DNA of 64,000 bases from Trichosporon coremiiforme (lineage: Eukaryota; Basidiomycota; Tremellomycetes; Trichosporonales; Trichosporonaceae). Shown here piece by piece: positions 11,550 to 21,542 of the stretch. The position numbers and the translations under genes are program-made. Location of the stretch: the NCBI GenBank assembly GCA_039545355.1, contig BCJJ01000004.1:1878801-1942800 (forward strand), given 5' to 3'. The notes beneath the pieces were generated by a model, which saw only the letters and a list, made by a program, of their open reading frames with translations, was not told the DNA's origin and searched no databases. Positions within the stretch are counted from its first letter, which is position 1; each line of letters opens with the position of its first letter.

Positions 11550-12146
11550 GTTGCTAGCAGGTCATGCTGTAGTAAATGGGAGAAAGGTGAGTACAGAAGG
11601 TTGAGTGTTCAGGCAGGGTCTACGAGCTAGGACTGGGCATAATCGGGATGCGAGGCGGTTGAGCGGCTGTGGGAGTCACATGTGAGGAGAGTGGTATACG
11701 CCACCTCCGATCGTGTCTCAATCCGACCATCGGCAATAGAACTCTTGGCAGCTTGTGCGCGTTGTGTGGCTGCCGAAGCACATCTGTTGCGGTTGGGCCA
11801 AGTAGAGCATGGCTCAGCAAGGATGGGGAAGTACATGCAGGTCCATGGCATCAACCTCTCGTACATGCCAGTTTCGGTCACGTGAAGATCCACCTCCACC
11901 TCCACCTCCACCTCCTCTCTGTACCTGTAGCTGGTCCACATGTGGGTGTACGGGTACCTGGGTGTAGCCTTGTTCCCCACCATCCTTGATACTCTACGAC
12001 GATCTGGTGTGAAGTCGCACAGTCGTCACCTGGGTCGCCAACTCGTCGTCTAATCATACTTATCCTCACTTGGATGTCCACACCAGTTGCGACCTCCGTC
12101 CACCACTGTAACTCAGGTCGCTCGTGCCCCGCACTTACGCACCATC
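11550..12146. other. Intergenic with a short CCACCT repeat
   Basis: About 600 bp between divergently oriented genes (minus-strand small membrane protein, plus-strand BTB-like gene), so it probably holds both promoters. A hexamer repeat of CCACCT units runs from about 11890 to 11914. No gene is seen. Confidence 0.45.
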
Positions 12147-12919
12147 ATGTCCCGTCCACATACGCGGTCTTCACACTCTCGCTCCGGCACGAATCGGGCC
12201 GAGCGTACAGAAGAGCCAGATGAGGACGAGCACTGGCTTACCGGCGAAGTATCCCTGATCTCTTCCAACAACGTTCGATTCCGAATGGCGGGCTTAACGC
12301 TGGCATGGTCCAGCCCTGTCTTCGCCGACATCTTGAGTTTGCCTGGGGACCAGGAAAAGACCATACACCTGACAGACGACGCCATCGAGACATCTGATGT
12401 CATTCGAATCTACCTCGACCTGGTGTCGCTCAACAACGATCGTCTCGGCATCTTCTACAAGAAGTACACAAGGTGCAGCTCACCAACCTGACCTTGTTCT
12501 TGGACAAGTATCAGTCTGAGCGAGGGCTCAAACCTCTGCGATCTTTCGGCAGCGAGGCCGCCTCCCTCGGACGGTTCGCGAGAATGGGTGACTTTGTCTT
12601 TGCCACGCGCGTCAATGACCTAGCGCTCTGCTTCCGCATCCTTGCATCGGCATCGGGAAGTCTTGGCAGCAAGGCGGCTCAGCAGCGAAGACCCCTCGGC
12701 ACCATGGAGGGGGGCTGGCAACTCTCTCTCGGGCTTCAGTCCTACGAGGGCGCCTGCGCAATTCCGTTCCCGTTCCAATGGGCGCTTGCTCGTGCGGCCG
12801 AGGTTGAGGATCGAGAAACGACTCCCCGGATCTTTGCCCACCAGTTTGTGGAGATCATGATGGTGATCAACGAGCACGGTAAGACCTCAGAGTCGATGAA
12901 GACTGATTCCCAGGACTGA
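12147..12919 (+). CDS. BTB/POZ-like protein, array copy A
   Basis: Proposed exons are 12147-12422 and 12479-12919 (238 residues). The N-terminal module HWLTGEVSLISSNNVRFRMA, then SSPVFADILSLPG, resembles a BTB/POZ fold: an exposed strand pair, then a helix with S-x-VF, then a LxD..IE..D strand. The second part TNLTLFLDKYQSERGL aligns with FLDKYDC in the neighbours and continues with helices to the C-terminus. Reading from first to second part needs a -1 frame change. A 56-nt intron (12423-12478, ending gtgcag) provides it, but a genuine frameshift is the alternative. Protein interaction is the usual role of BTB folds; partner and function are unknown. This copy lacks the intron found near codon 44 in copies C, D and F. 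Confidence 0.55.
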
Positions 12920-13216
12920 TGGACCACTCCGGGCACCCAGTGTTCCCACCTCTTCTCCAGACACTCAACCTCGAGGGATACACGAAGCCTTCCTGAGCTT
13001 CCTATCTCTCACGACCGCCACCCCTAGGGAGCAGGACAACGATGACAGTGTCTGGCCGGTGACTTCCCATATTCTCGCTACAGCATACTGCCGATGTGTT
13101 GCCTTGCGCCCTGCGCCTGCCCGGGCCAGCCGCGTCTATCGTCCCCATCCCCATCCTCATTCTTGTCATTTTCGCGCTTCATCACCTCTTCTCCAGTCAC
13201 CAACCATTCGATCACA

Positions 13217-13827
13217 ATGCCCGACGAGCCCCTGGTCATTCAAGACCATGCTTCATGAGCCACTGGCGACTTCATTCCGGTTTCGACCGACGGATGGCGT
13301 TTCGAGGTGCCTTCCGAAGTGCTGTTCAAAGCCAGGTGAGAATGCACCTGAGACTGTGCTGATAAGGTAGCTTCGTTTTCCGTTGACGCCCCTTGCGACG
13401 ACAACGACGCGAAGCTCGTCACATTCTTGCCGGGGAACATGGAGACTATAACTACACTCGAACGCTTCCTTCACCTTGCCACTACCCCGGAGCATACCGG
13501 CAATAGCCGCCTTAAGACCCTAGCACTCAAGAGCAGTGTTCATATGCTGCCAGAGCATCTGAACTTGATCCTGTTCCTGAAGAATTACGATTGCGACACT
13601 TTTTTGCAAACTCTGCTTATCAAGTATATCGCTCGCCTCGCGCAGGACCAGATGTGGGGCTGGCAGGCGTTCTGCCTTGGAGCCTTCGCAGACAGTCCCG
13701 AGCTGTGCATGATGAGCATCAGGGTACCCTTCGGGCAACCTCCGGCAGGCTGCCTAGAGTGCAATGGTCTGCAGCGTTTACAGTGACCTGGCGGTCGTGG
13801 AGTTCTGCCGCTCTCAAAGCCTACTAG
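13217..13827 (+). pseudogene. BTB-like pseudogene, array copy B
   Basis: An N-terminal exon from ATG 13217 reads MPDEPLVIQDHAS, then TGA (13256-13258), then ATGDFIPVSTDGWRFEVPSE in the same frame. The stop falls exactly where the relatives have the conserved Trp of HPDW, so a single TGG to TGA change explains it. After an intron of about 35 nt (gtgaga from 13336) the second part is long and open: LERFLHLATTPEHTGNSRLK, then LFLKNYDCDTFL, then DQMWGWQAFCLGAFADSPEL. It loses frame again after residue FGQPPAG, where the family motif continues in another frame (SVYSDLAVVEF). The exon junction also does not keep frame cleanly. Together these features make it non-functional or at best truncated. Confidence 0.75.
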
Positions 13828-14037
13828 ACTAGATGATGATGTCCATGATCCAACAGGCGGCTCAATGATAACACGTGAAAGAGCCTCGATTGGGGCCGCT
13901 TGGACGCATCTCAGTCTGTCCGGCCCTGTGCTTAGACAATTTCCACTTTCGCACCCAGCCATGACAACGAAGCAGCAAACGGCTATGTTACAGTGCAATG
14001 CATCAACGTTGGGATGAAGTGATGGTCAGAGTACTGA

Positions 14038-14829
14038 CTATGTCGAAAACGAGCTCCTGAGAGTGTGAGCAGGGAAGCTCACTGATTCCGTGTCCTGCAG
14101 CATGGAGAACATACTCGTGCGAGCTACGTCGAGGTAGTAATGAAACGTTTTCGCGAGCGGATCATCGTTATGCTCAACCTCGAAGGCGTGCTTCGTCTTG
14201 GTAAGAGCGAACATGTAGCGAGGCTCTGCCCTTTCCCAAACGAATGCTTCGATCGTGTTGATGTGGATCACATTACCCTCACCCGACGTAGCGATCATTG
14301 ACAAACTTGCTGCGCACAAGTCCTTGTCGGCCGCGATTGCGCCGAGCGAGAATCCGTCCAGTGGCTCGATCGCATCAAAGTTCACGAGCTTGAGGATCTC
14401 GCCGCGAAAGCTGCACAGCGTTGCAGTGCAGTCGTACTTGTGGAGGAATAAGAGGAGGTCCGCGTAGACATCCAGCGTCTGACGTGGGACCCGCAGAATT
14501 TTACGTCCCACGCCGCCGGTTCGCGCGGGACGAGTCGCGAATCTACGGCCAGGAATGGGAACTGTTCCAACACTTCCTTCGTCTCCATCAACTCATCTGT
14601 GAGGGTGATATCCTGCGGACCACCGGCGGGTGCGTCTCGAAGTACTGCGCTGCATTACCAGCCGCTATGGCTAGTTCAGCATGGTCACAACTCACCTGGC
14701 ATAAAACAGCGAGTACGAAGGGGCCTTGAAACGCCACCCATCGCTTGAGATCAGAGTGAAGTCGCCGTTCTCCCAGTCGGGATGGTCCTGGATCTCGACG
14801 TCTTCTTTGGGAGTCGCTGGGGAGGACAT
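14038..14829 (-). CDS. BTB/POZ-like protein, array copy C
   Basis: The only minus-strand copy in the array. Proposed exons are 14696-14829, 14547-14649 and 14038-14478, giving 225 residues; the last exon has exactly the same length (441 nt) as that of copy A. The N-terminus contains HPDWENGDFTLISSDGWRFK, the family signature, followed across a 46-nt intron by SAVLRDAPAGGPQDITLTDE. The third part contains LDVYADLLLFLHKYDC and VWERAEPRYMFALTK. A second intron of 68 nt (14479-14546, gtagat...cgtcag) supplies a needed -1 frame change; if that is not spliced, the gene is frameshifted. No internal stop is present under this model, making it the best candidate for a working member. The function is unknown. 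Confidence 0.6.
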
Positions 14830-15082
14830 GCTGACTGAAAGGGAGCGTACGGGTGGTCGTGTTGAGAAATGTAATGCTGATCTGTGAAGGCAACCGCCGT
14901 TGATTACGGCGGGGTGTGGAGGATCTGCACACCCCGCCCCTGTGCAACGTGCACACTTGTGTCTGTCGATTGCTGGGTGCCCAGTACTCCCTCCCTCCGG
15001 AACCTTTGCATTGGTTCTCAATCGTCTGCTGTGAGAGGTTAACAATCCACCATCAGCTTACCCCATCTATCCATCTTCCACC

Positions 15083-15840
15083 ATGGTCGTCCTCTCTCCG
15101 GTTCCTCGCGGAGTCTCTTACGAACACCAAGGCTGGCTCGACGGCAACTTCACCTTGGTCTCGAGCGACGGATGGATCATTCGCGTCTCGTCAAAGATGC
15201 TTTTCAATGTCAGGTGAGTTCTCCCGGTTCCCATGGGTCCGAGGTCAAGGAGCTGTAGGATCGAGGATCCTGTAAGCTGACCTGCAGCGAGGTTCTCGCG
15301 GACGCACCGGTGACTGGAGGGATGAGGTTCCAGTTCCCCGACGCTGCCATTGAGCGCAAGGCCGTGCTGGAGCAGTTTCTCAGCCTTGCTTCTCGCGGTA
15401 TACTGGACTCCAGCAAATTCCCATTGGACGATGGCATGTGCGGACCACAAATCGTGGATTTGTTCGACTATCTGCACACCTTTCTGGACAAGTATGATTG
15501 CGAGTCGCTCACCGAGAAGTTCCTGGCGACGGTGTTCGAGCTTCTGCCCAAGGTCCTCTGGGGATGGCAGGGGTACGTCCTGGGAGCGCTTTGGCGGAAC
15601 GACAGACTCTGCTCCGAAAGCCTCACTGTCTACGCCGCTCCCTTCGGCTGGGGAGAAAGAATCCGATATCTGAAAGTGGAGCACGTCGACCACTGCAGTC
15701 TGTGGAAGCAGTTGATCCACGCTACGTCTTCGCTCTTCGGTGGTTACAGTTCCAAGCCGACCGATTGCCCGATGAACATCTAACGCCTTTTCAATGGAAA
15801 TCCCCAGACGCCTTGCGGACATATGACTTGCCGCCCACGA
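15083..15840 (+). pseudogene. BTB-like gene, array copy D, frameshifted near the C-terminus
   Basis: Exons 15083-15213 and 15288-15783 give a 208-residue open product. It begins MVVLSPVPRGVSYEHQGWLD and carries FTLVSSDGWIIRVSSKMLF, then SEVLADAPVTGG across a 74-nt intron, then FLDKYDCESL and LWGWQGYVLGALWRNDRLC. At about 15691-15712 the family motif (VWE.A.PRY.FAL) leaves this frame: the expected EAVDPRYVFALRWLQFQADR is found in the -1 frame. One missing G in a Trp codon (tgtggaag where relatives imply tgtgggaag) would explain it. The product therefore either ends early with an aberrant tail or is inactive. The shifted frame runs on without a stop into copy E. Functional status is uncertain. 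Confidence 0.55.
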
Positions 15841-16655
15841 ATCGCACGCCCTGGCAAACCGGCGATGTCACCCTCATCTCGAGTGACAGGTGCGAGTTCA
15901 AAGTGCATTCCCATACGCTCCTCTCTGCAGGATTCCGCATGCACTCTGCCACCAAGACTCAGGAGGCTGTTCACGATCCTGTCGCCGAATGGCCAAAGGA
16001 GATCACGTTCACCGGCTTCGAAACAGAACGTTGGGAAGTATTCAACTGTTCCTGACTCTGGCCATCGACTCCAAGCTTCGAACTCCTTGCAAGCAGGTCT
16101 CATCCTGGGGCAGTCACAAGCCATTGGACGACAGCGATATCCGTCTGTATCTGGACACTATAGCGTTTCTCCGCAAATACAAGTGCACGACGACTCTCTC
16201 TACATTTGGCACCCAGATCCCACTGCTGATGATGCATCGCGTCATCACTCCTCCGCTGGGATTTGGCCTCGGTGCCTCGGTTGGCGATGGAGATGCGCGT
16301 GCTGCCAGCCTCACATTCTACCACCATTCTGAAGGATTTCTGCGGAGAAGATGTCCTTCCTGAGTGGGCCGTGGAGCAAGGGGATCCAGTGTTCCTCTGA
16401 GCTCTTGAGCACGTGGAAGCTAATGCAAACAGCCGAGCAGGGTTTGACAGTGATCTCCTGTGGAGAGAAGAAGATCAGTGGATTATCCCACGGAGACAGT
16501 GGGGTGAAACTGACGAGGAGTTTGAGAGCTACATGTCTGATGATGGCGGCATGTGCGAGCAACGTAAGCGGAGAACCCGTCCGAAGGACTTGGCGGGATG
16601 CTTCTTGGCATTCCTCCGCGACGAAAAAGGTGAGTTTCGACATTTGTCAAGTTGA
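15841..16655 (+). pseudogene. BTB-like pseudogene, array copy E
   Basis: The N-terminal module TPWQTGDVTLISSDRCEFKV reads in the frame that continues from the shifted end of copy D, with no ATG of its own. Frame is lost near 16025-16040, where the expected helix LFLTLAIDSKL appears in the next frame. That frame holds LYLDTIAFLRKYKC and GFGLGASVGDGDARAASL, then is lost again near 16320-16345. The C-terminal part (ILKDFCGEDVLPEWAVEQGD) meets an in-frame TGA at 16398-16400 before ALEHVEANANSRAGF. Two frameshifts and one stop mark this copy as dead. The acidic C-terminal tail (EEDQWI..EFESYMSDDG) is not seen in the other copies. Confidence 0.75.
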
Positions 16656-17196
16656 CACGCAAGTATGATTGGTTTCCAGCTGACAAGTGTAGTTCTCTGC
16701 GAAAGAGAGCGCGAGAGAGAGGAGGAGACAGCAGGCGACGCCGCATAGCAGCGCAGACAGAGATGAGGCAGATAAACTTTGGAGGCAATATGCAGGATGC
16801 TATCTCAAGCCTAGAGAAGATCTTATGCACCTTCTGTGGCCATTACCGCTCTCTGCCGCCCAGTGCATCGGCAGGTCGACCGTCAAAATTCCGGAAATCC
16901 CTATCTTCGCCACATCTGCGCGTCCTCCGAGGATTACTCCTCGACGGTGTGCAGGAGTGATGCTCTCCGCCGCGGCGCAGGTTCATTTCTGCACAAGTAA
17001 TGGAGTTTGATCACACTCTGGAATCGGGTGAGTGCGTTTCCCTCTCCCGATCTCGGCCGGCCGTTTCTCCCGCTCCTACTCCTTCGCGCCCCCCACACTC
17101 GTGATCAAAGATAGTGGTCACAACGTCGTGTCCTTCACGACCTTGATCGTCATCTTCACTCCACACCTACCCATTCGCTCGTTCAAGGACTACACC
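16656..17196. other. Spacer inside the BTB-like array
   Basis: About 540 bp between copies E and F. One open frame (16652-16960) has no recognisable domain. The stretch just before copy F looks like a former promoter and leader for it. Confidence 0.4.
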
Positions 17197-17830
17197 ATAA
17201 ACAATTCAGAGACAACAGAACCAGACATCATTCCAGACCATCCCGACTGGCAAGAAGGCGACTTCACTCTCATCTCCAGTGACGGGTGGCGGTTCCGCGT
17301 CTCGTCCGAGGCGTTGTTGGCTTCCAGGTGAGCTGTGACTCCCTCTCGGTTAGCTGATACCCAGTGAAGTGCTCCGCGTCGCTCCTGCTACCGGTGAGCT
17401 GGAGCTCCAGCTCCCCGACGCGGAGATAGAGCGGAAGATCGTGATCGAGCAATTCCTGCTCCTCGCCACCCGAGGCGGCTTGTCAGTACGCTTCCAGTTG
17501 AAGCTGATGTTCCCGCGGTGAAACAGTTGATGAAGTACGCAAACCTGTTTCGATTCCTGGGCAAGTACGGCTGCGACAACGCCCTTGTGCGTCTGCGAGA
17601 TATCATGGGGCGAGGCGAAGACTTCTGGGGATGGGAGGTGTTCGGCATGGGGATTCTACTGAACGACGACGAGCTGTGCATCGCCAGTGTGAGAATACAT
17701 GCTGGTTCTGACAGTGACGGCAGGAAGTTACGGCACATAATGCCTGAAAATCTTCCTCTTTCCGTCCGTGTGGGAGGCTGCCATTGAGCGATACCAGTAC
17801 CCCTTGCGCCGGTTGGGGTTTTTCCTGAGG
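17197..17830 (+). pseudogene. BTB-like pseudogene, array copy F, with lost start codon
   Basis: The first exon reads NNSETTEPDIIPDHPDWQEG and FTLISSDGWRFRVSSEALL, close to the family consensus. The codon where a start is expected is ATA (17197-17199, context caccATAaac), and no in-frame ATG lies nearby. Exons 17197-17327 and 17365-17485 join across a 37-nt intron into SEVLRVAPATGELELQLPDA. A 41-nt intron (17486-17526) or a frameshift leads to LMKYANLFRFLGKYGCDN. Near the end tccg is repeated at 17761-17768, a 4-bp duplication that shifts frame just before the expected VWEAAIERYQYPL. Start loss plus frameshift argue for a young pseudogene with most of its sequence intact. Confidence 0.7.
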
Positions 17831-17902
17831 TCGGCCGCTGGTTCGAGATCACGCCGATGCCCGTCTCAGCCTTCTTCGCAGACGCCCTTAGAGCATAGGA
17901 CA

Positions 17903-18213
17903 CTCCAAAACCGTGGCTTGGTGGAATGGCTCCTCTCAAGCGACAGGTGGGGATTCAAGGTGCCTCTCCACGTCCTGGTCACGGCAGGGTATGGTGGCAC
18001 CACGCAGTGGGGCAATGGCAAAACCACTGGCCAAAAGTCATCATTTTTGGAGATTTGCAGACGGAGACCATGGTTGTGGTGGAAGAGTTTCTCAATCTGG
18101 CTGCCTACGGCAGGTTTTCTGCGGGGTGGTGCCGTTCCGGGATCATTCCGGTAAAGAGGCTGAACAGATATCTCAAGGCTGCGACGGCGCTATCGATAAA
18201 CAGCTGCAGATAG
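17903..18213 (+). pseudogene. BTB-like gene fragment, array copy G
   Basis: A short relic directly after copy F. It begins with LVEWLLSSDRWGFKVPLHVL, the family's N-terminal strand pair without a start codon or the preceding acidic segment. Frame is then lost, and KVIIFGDLQTETMVVVEEFL, then NLAAYGRF, appears in another frame, matching the helix VVIEQFLLLA of the relatives. Nothing matching the C-terminal half follows; the frame ends at 18213. It is a truncated copy or the tail of an unequal crossover. Confidence 0.65.
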
Positions 18214-18588
18214 GTTTGAGGCAAAGGTGTAACTGTTCGTGAGGAACGGCGAGGCGTGCAGATAAACCTCGGTGATGATTGATGCCAAACGTTGTGCAGT
18301 CATGTGCCAGAGGGAAAAAGCTCACCGTCTGTCCATACGTCCCATAGCTCTAGGAATAGTCGCTGTTCGTGGAACTGGCTGTCCAGCATGTGTCGAATGC
18401 ATGAAGACATATCGATCGTTCTCGCTCGGGTCAGCATTGCGTGTATCAGTACAACAAGCAGCAGTGGCCAAGTCCGAAATCACGTGACTCCACAAAAGTT
18501 GATACTCTCCATCTCCCACTGACCTCATTTCGGTGGGTGTCCTTCCCTCATTAGCCCTCACACTCTCCCCCAACCCCAAACAACAACA
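18214..18588. other. Intergenic, UTP23 promoter side
   Basis: About 375 bp between the end of the BTB-like array and the UTP23 start. It has a pyrimidine-rich leader just before the ATG (cactctcccccaacccc). No gene is seen. Confidence 0.45.
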
Positions 18589-19575
18589 ATGAGGCAGAAA
18601 CGTGCCAAGGCGTACAAGCGCGTGATGGCGCTGTACGTGTCAACCTTCGGTTTCCGCCAGCCCTATCAGGTCCTGCTGTCGGACGGCTTCCTGCTCGAGT
18701 CGGCCAAGCAGAAGGACATCGACACTCTGGCTGTGGTGCGCAAGGTGCTCGGTCTCGCCGGCAACGACACGCGCGACACCAAGTTCATGATCACCCAGTG
18801 CTGCATGGAGGCGCTGTACAAGCTCGGCAAGGAATACCAGGGCGTCGTGAACCTCGCCAAGACGGCGGAGCGCCGAAAGTGCAACCATCGCGAGGCGATC
18901 GACCCGACACAGTGCATCAAGGAGGTCGTCGGTGAGTCATCTGAGCTGCTGGTATAGTGTGGCCTCCACTGCAGCTGCGTGCCTCCGTGACCCATCAAGC
19001 TGACACCCACAGGCGAGACGAACAAGCACCGCTACGTGCTCTGCACGGCGTCGCAGAAGTTCCTGGCGTCCATGTCGCGCGTTCCCGGCCTTCCGATCGT
19101 GCACTACAACAGCACCGGAGTGCTTGTGCTCTCGCCCCCGTCTCAGGCTACTGTCCGCGCCAAGCTGGCCCAGGAGGAGGACAAGCGCAAGGCGGGCGCG
19201 GAGCTTCTCGACGGCGTCGTGGACGGCGACAACGTGAAGGGCGCCCCTGCGGCCGTGTCAACGACCGAAGCCGCCGCGACGCGGTCAAGAAAGCAGGGCC
19301 CGAAGGCGCCGAATCCGCTCAGCATGAAGAAGAAGAAGAGAAAGGTCGAGCTCGAGATCGAGGAGGGAGACGGTGAGAAGGAAGGCGAGGAGGGCGGGGA
19401 AGAGGAAGGAGGACGGAGGAAGAAGAAGAGGAAACGCGGACGCGGAAAAGGCGCCGTCGCTGAGGCTATTAGTGAGATTCGGGCGGAGGGCGAGGAGAAG
19501 CGCATCAAGGCGCTTGAGGAGAGGGCGGCCCGCGACGCGCCGGCGGGAGGAGATAGCGACGATGACTCGGACTAG
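18589..19575 (+). CDS. UTP23: rRNA-processing protein UTP23 (PIN-like, SSU processome)
   Basis: Exons 18589-18931 and 19013-19575 (intron of 81 nt) give 301 residues. Utp23 is a PIN-fold-like subunit of the small-subunit processome in the nucleolus, needed for early 18S rRNA cleavages and snR30 release. The diagnostic start MRQKRAKAYKRVMALYVSTF is present, followed by FRQPYQVLLSDGFLLESAKQ. The zinc-binding region KCNHREAIDPTQCI, the HRYVLCTASQ strand, and PGLPIVHYNSTGVLVLSPPS also match the family. The C-terminus is long, charged and disordered, with KKKKRKV (like a classical nuclear localisation signal) and Glu/Lys runs ending in GGDSDDDSD. The start is the first ATG and fits the family N-terminus exactly. 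Confidence 0.93.
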
Positions 19576-19755
19576 ATTTAGACTCTCATGTATTATGTTT
19601 TTGATCGCGCAGTGCCCTCCACTCTGTATATTGACATTGTCTCCCGACTGCTCGTACGCGAACGCTGACTGCAATCTTGACCTGCTCATGCCTCACGGCC
19701 CTCGGCCGTTCGGCCCGTATAGCGCGGCTAATACACAATCCATCTATAGCTAAAA

Positions 19756-21214
19756 CTAAAGGTAACACCTGACGAGGCCCTTGCCGGCCTCAGCGCCCAT
19801 GGACTTGGTGAGTCCGTCGAGCTGGCCCTGGAGGCAGAGCATCTCGAGCCTGGAGGGCTCCTTGGTTCCTCCACGGAGCTCGGACGAGATGATGGGGAGC
19901 TCGGGCTGGCCGAGCTTGCGCCTGCGAGCGTTCTCGTCCTCGCGCTCCTTGATCGTGCGCTCGTGGTTGGCCTTCTCACGGGCGATCTGGCGCTGCATGA
20001 ACGAGAGGTTGTTGGCCTCGTGGTTGTGCAGCGTAACCGCGTCGAGGGTGTTGGAGAGGTACTCGGGGAGAGAGTGAGGGAGGGGGTTGACGAGGGGCTG
20101 GAACGCGGGCGGGAGCGGGACCTGCGCGCCAGAGAGGGAGGGCTTAGGCTGCTCGGCCGGCGTCGTGAGGGTGGCGAGGAAGGCCTGGACGAGCGGCGTA
20201 GAGGCAACCTCGAGGGGGAGGCTCGTGAGCATCGTGGCGGCAGTGAGCTTGTTCTCCATCAGGGCGGCGGAGTCCCACTTGCCCGCCTTGGCGGCCTCGC
20301 GAGCACCGTCAGACAGCCGGAAGGCCTTGAGCGAGAGGTCGCCAGACGTGGCAGCCTTGCCAGCGTCGTGGATAAGGAGGATCGCCTTGCCACGTCCAGC
20401 GGCCTTCTCAACAGCAACGAGCAGGTCGACGGCACCGCGGGTGACGAAGCCACCGTTGTGCGTCGACAGGTAAACACCGACGGGCGAGTCGGGGGTCTGA
20501 ACCTCGGCGAGGTGGTTCAGGAGGCGGGTCGAGTACGAGTTGGCTGCTATTAGCTCAAGGATCTCCATAACGAGCATCATCGCGGCTTTGCCACCCAAAT
20601 CATCAAATACTCACGTCCAAAGCTCGACTCGCCGGCGGGGAGGGTGAAGCTGTCCTCGACCTCCATGACACCGTCGAGGTCAAGACCGAGAAGAACACCG
20701 AGAGCGTCGGGGTGCGACGAGAGGTTCGTCGTGGGGGGCAGGTTGCGGTCCTGCTGGAAGGTGTTGGGAGGGGGAGCGGGGAGAGAGTCGGTGCTGTGCT
20801 TCATGATCTTGAGGAGGACCTGGATATTAGCTAAGGACCAACCCTCTTACAGCTCAATCAACCAGGAACCAGGAGACAGGACAGAATCGCGACCAAATTA
20901 CACTGCGCGCGACAGACCAGATATATGACGTCCGCTTGCGCGCACATGTCCGCCGGTTGAACGCGCGCGCTTTCTCTCCAACGCAGTCTCTTGTGCGCCC
21001 GTCACGTCATATCCTGTCCTTTGTTCCTGCACGTTGAGCCGATGCCTCAACTCACGAGAGAGTTGAGCTTGACGCTCTCGACGTCCCGGGACGCCTCAAC
21101 GTCGAGGAATCCCTCCATGCGGGCAGGGACCTTGGCGGGGGCGGGGGCGGGGGCGGGCTCGGGGGTAGCCTGGGCGGGCAGCGAGGCCGCGATAGCGGCG
21201 GCCATGGACGTCAT
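19756..21214 (-). CDS. Translation initiation factor eIF3 subunit h
   Basis: Exons are 21056-21214, 20615-20819 and 19756-20546, with introns of 236 and 68 nt; the product has 384 residues. eIF3h is an MPN-fold subunit of eIF3, which helps load the 40S ribosome. The spliced N-terminus reads VESVKLNSLVLLKIMKHS, the usual start of the MPN domain, then GVLLGLDLDGVMEVEDSFTL, GVYLSTHNGGFVTRG, GDLSLKAFRLSDGA and the C-terminal helix region RRRKLGQPELP and LEMLCLQGQLDGL. The metal-binding JAMM residues of active MPN+ enzymes are not seen, as expected for this subunit. An Ala/Pro-rich leader (PEPAPAPAPAKVPA) precedes the domain. The acceptor gctaatag at 20547 was chosen because it restores FGPANSYSTRLL without a gap. 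Confidence 0.88.
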
Positions 21215-21542
21215 GGTGGCGGTAGACGTCTTTTGGGGGTGGGTGACGGTGGTGAAGGGGGCGATGGTGCTCGTGAGAGGGCCCTCGCTGTCGTTGCTGA
21301 TCGAGAACAAAAAGCGATCTTGAACTCGTGGTACGAAGCCACGCTTGCGGGGTTTCGGAGTTAGTCGTCTCCACGTGGGGTTTCTAATAAGTTTTCTAAT
21401 GCGACCATGCACCGAAACTGAATTCCTAATCCAGGGATAGTGGGCCATTTCTAATGCGGGAGTGTGGAGCTCCATGCACAACCATAGAAGCACAGATGCA
21501 TGCTACAACTGACGACCCACAAGCACAACGTCACAACGCAGC
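21215..21542. other. Short intergenic stretch
   Basis: About 330 bp between the eIF3h start and the SWC4 stop, both minus strand. It should hold the eIF3h promoter. No gene is seen. Confidence 0.4.

Noticed and set aside
21215..21493. Upstream extension of the eIF3h frame
   Set aside because: The frame stays open to 21493, but the added residues have no family match. The ATG at 21212-21214 has a good context (gccaccATG) and leads directly into the conserved N-terminus.
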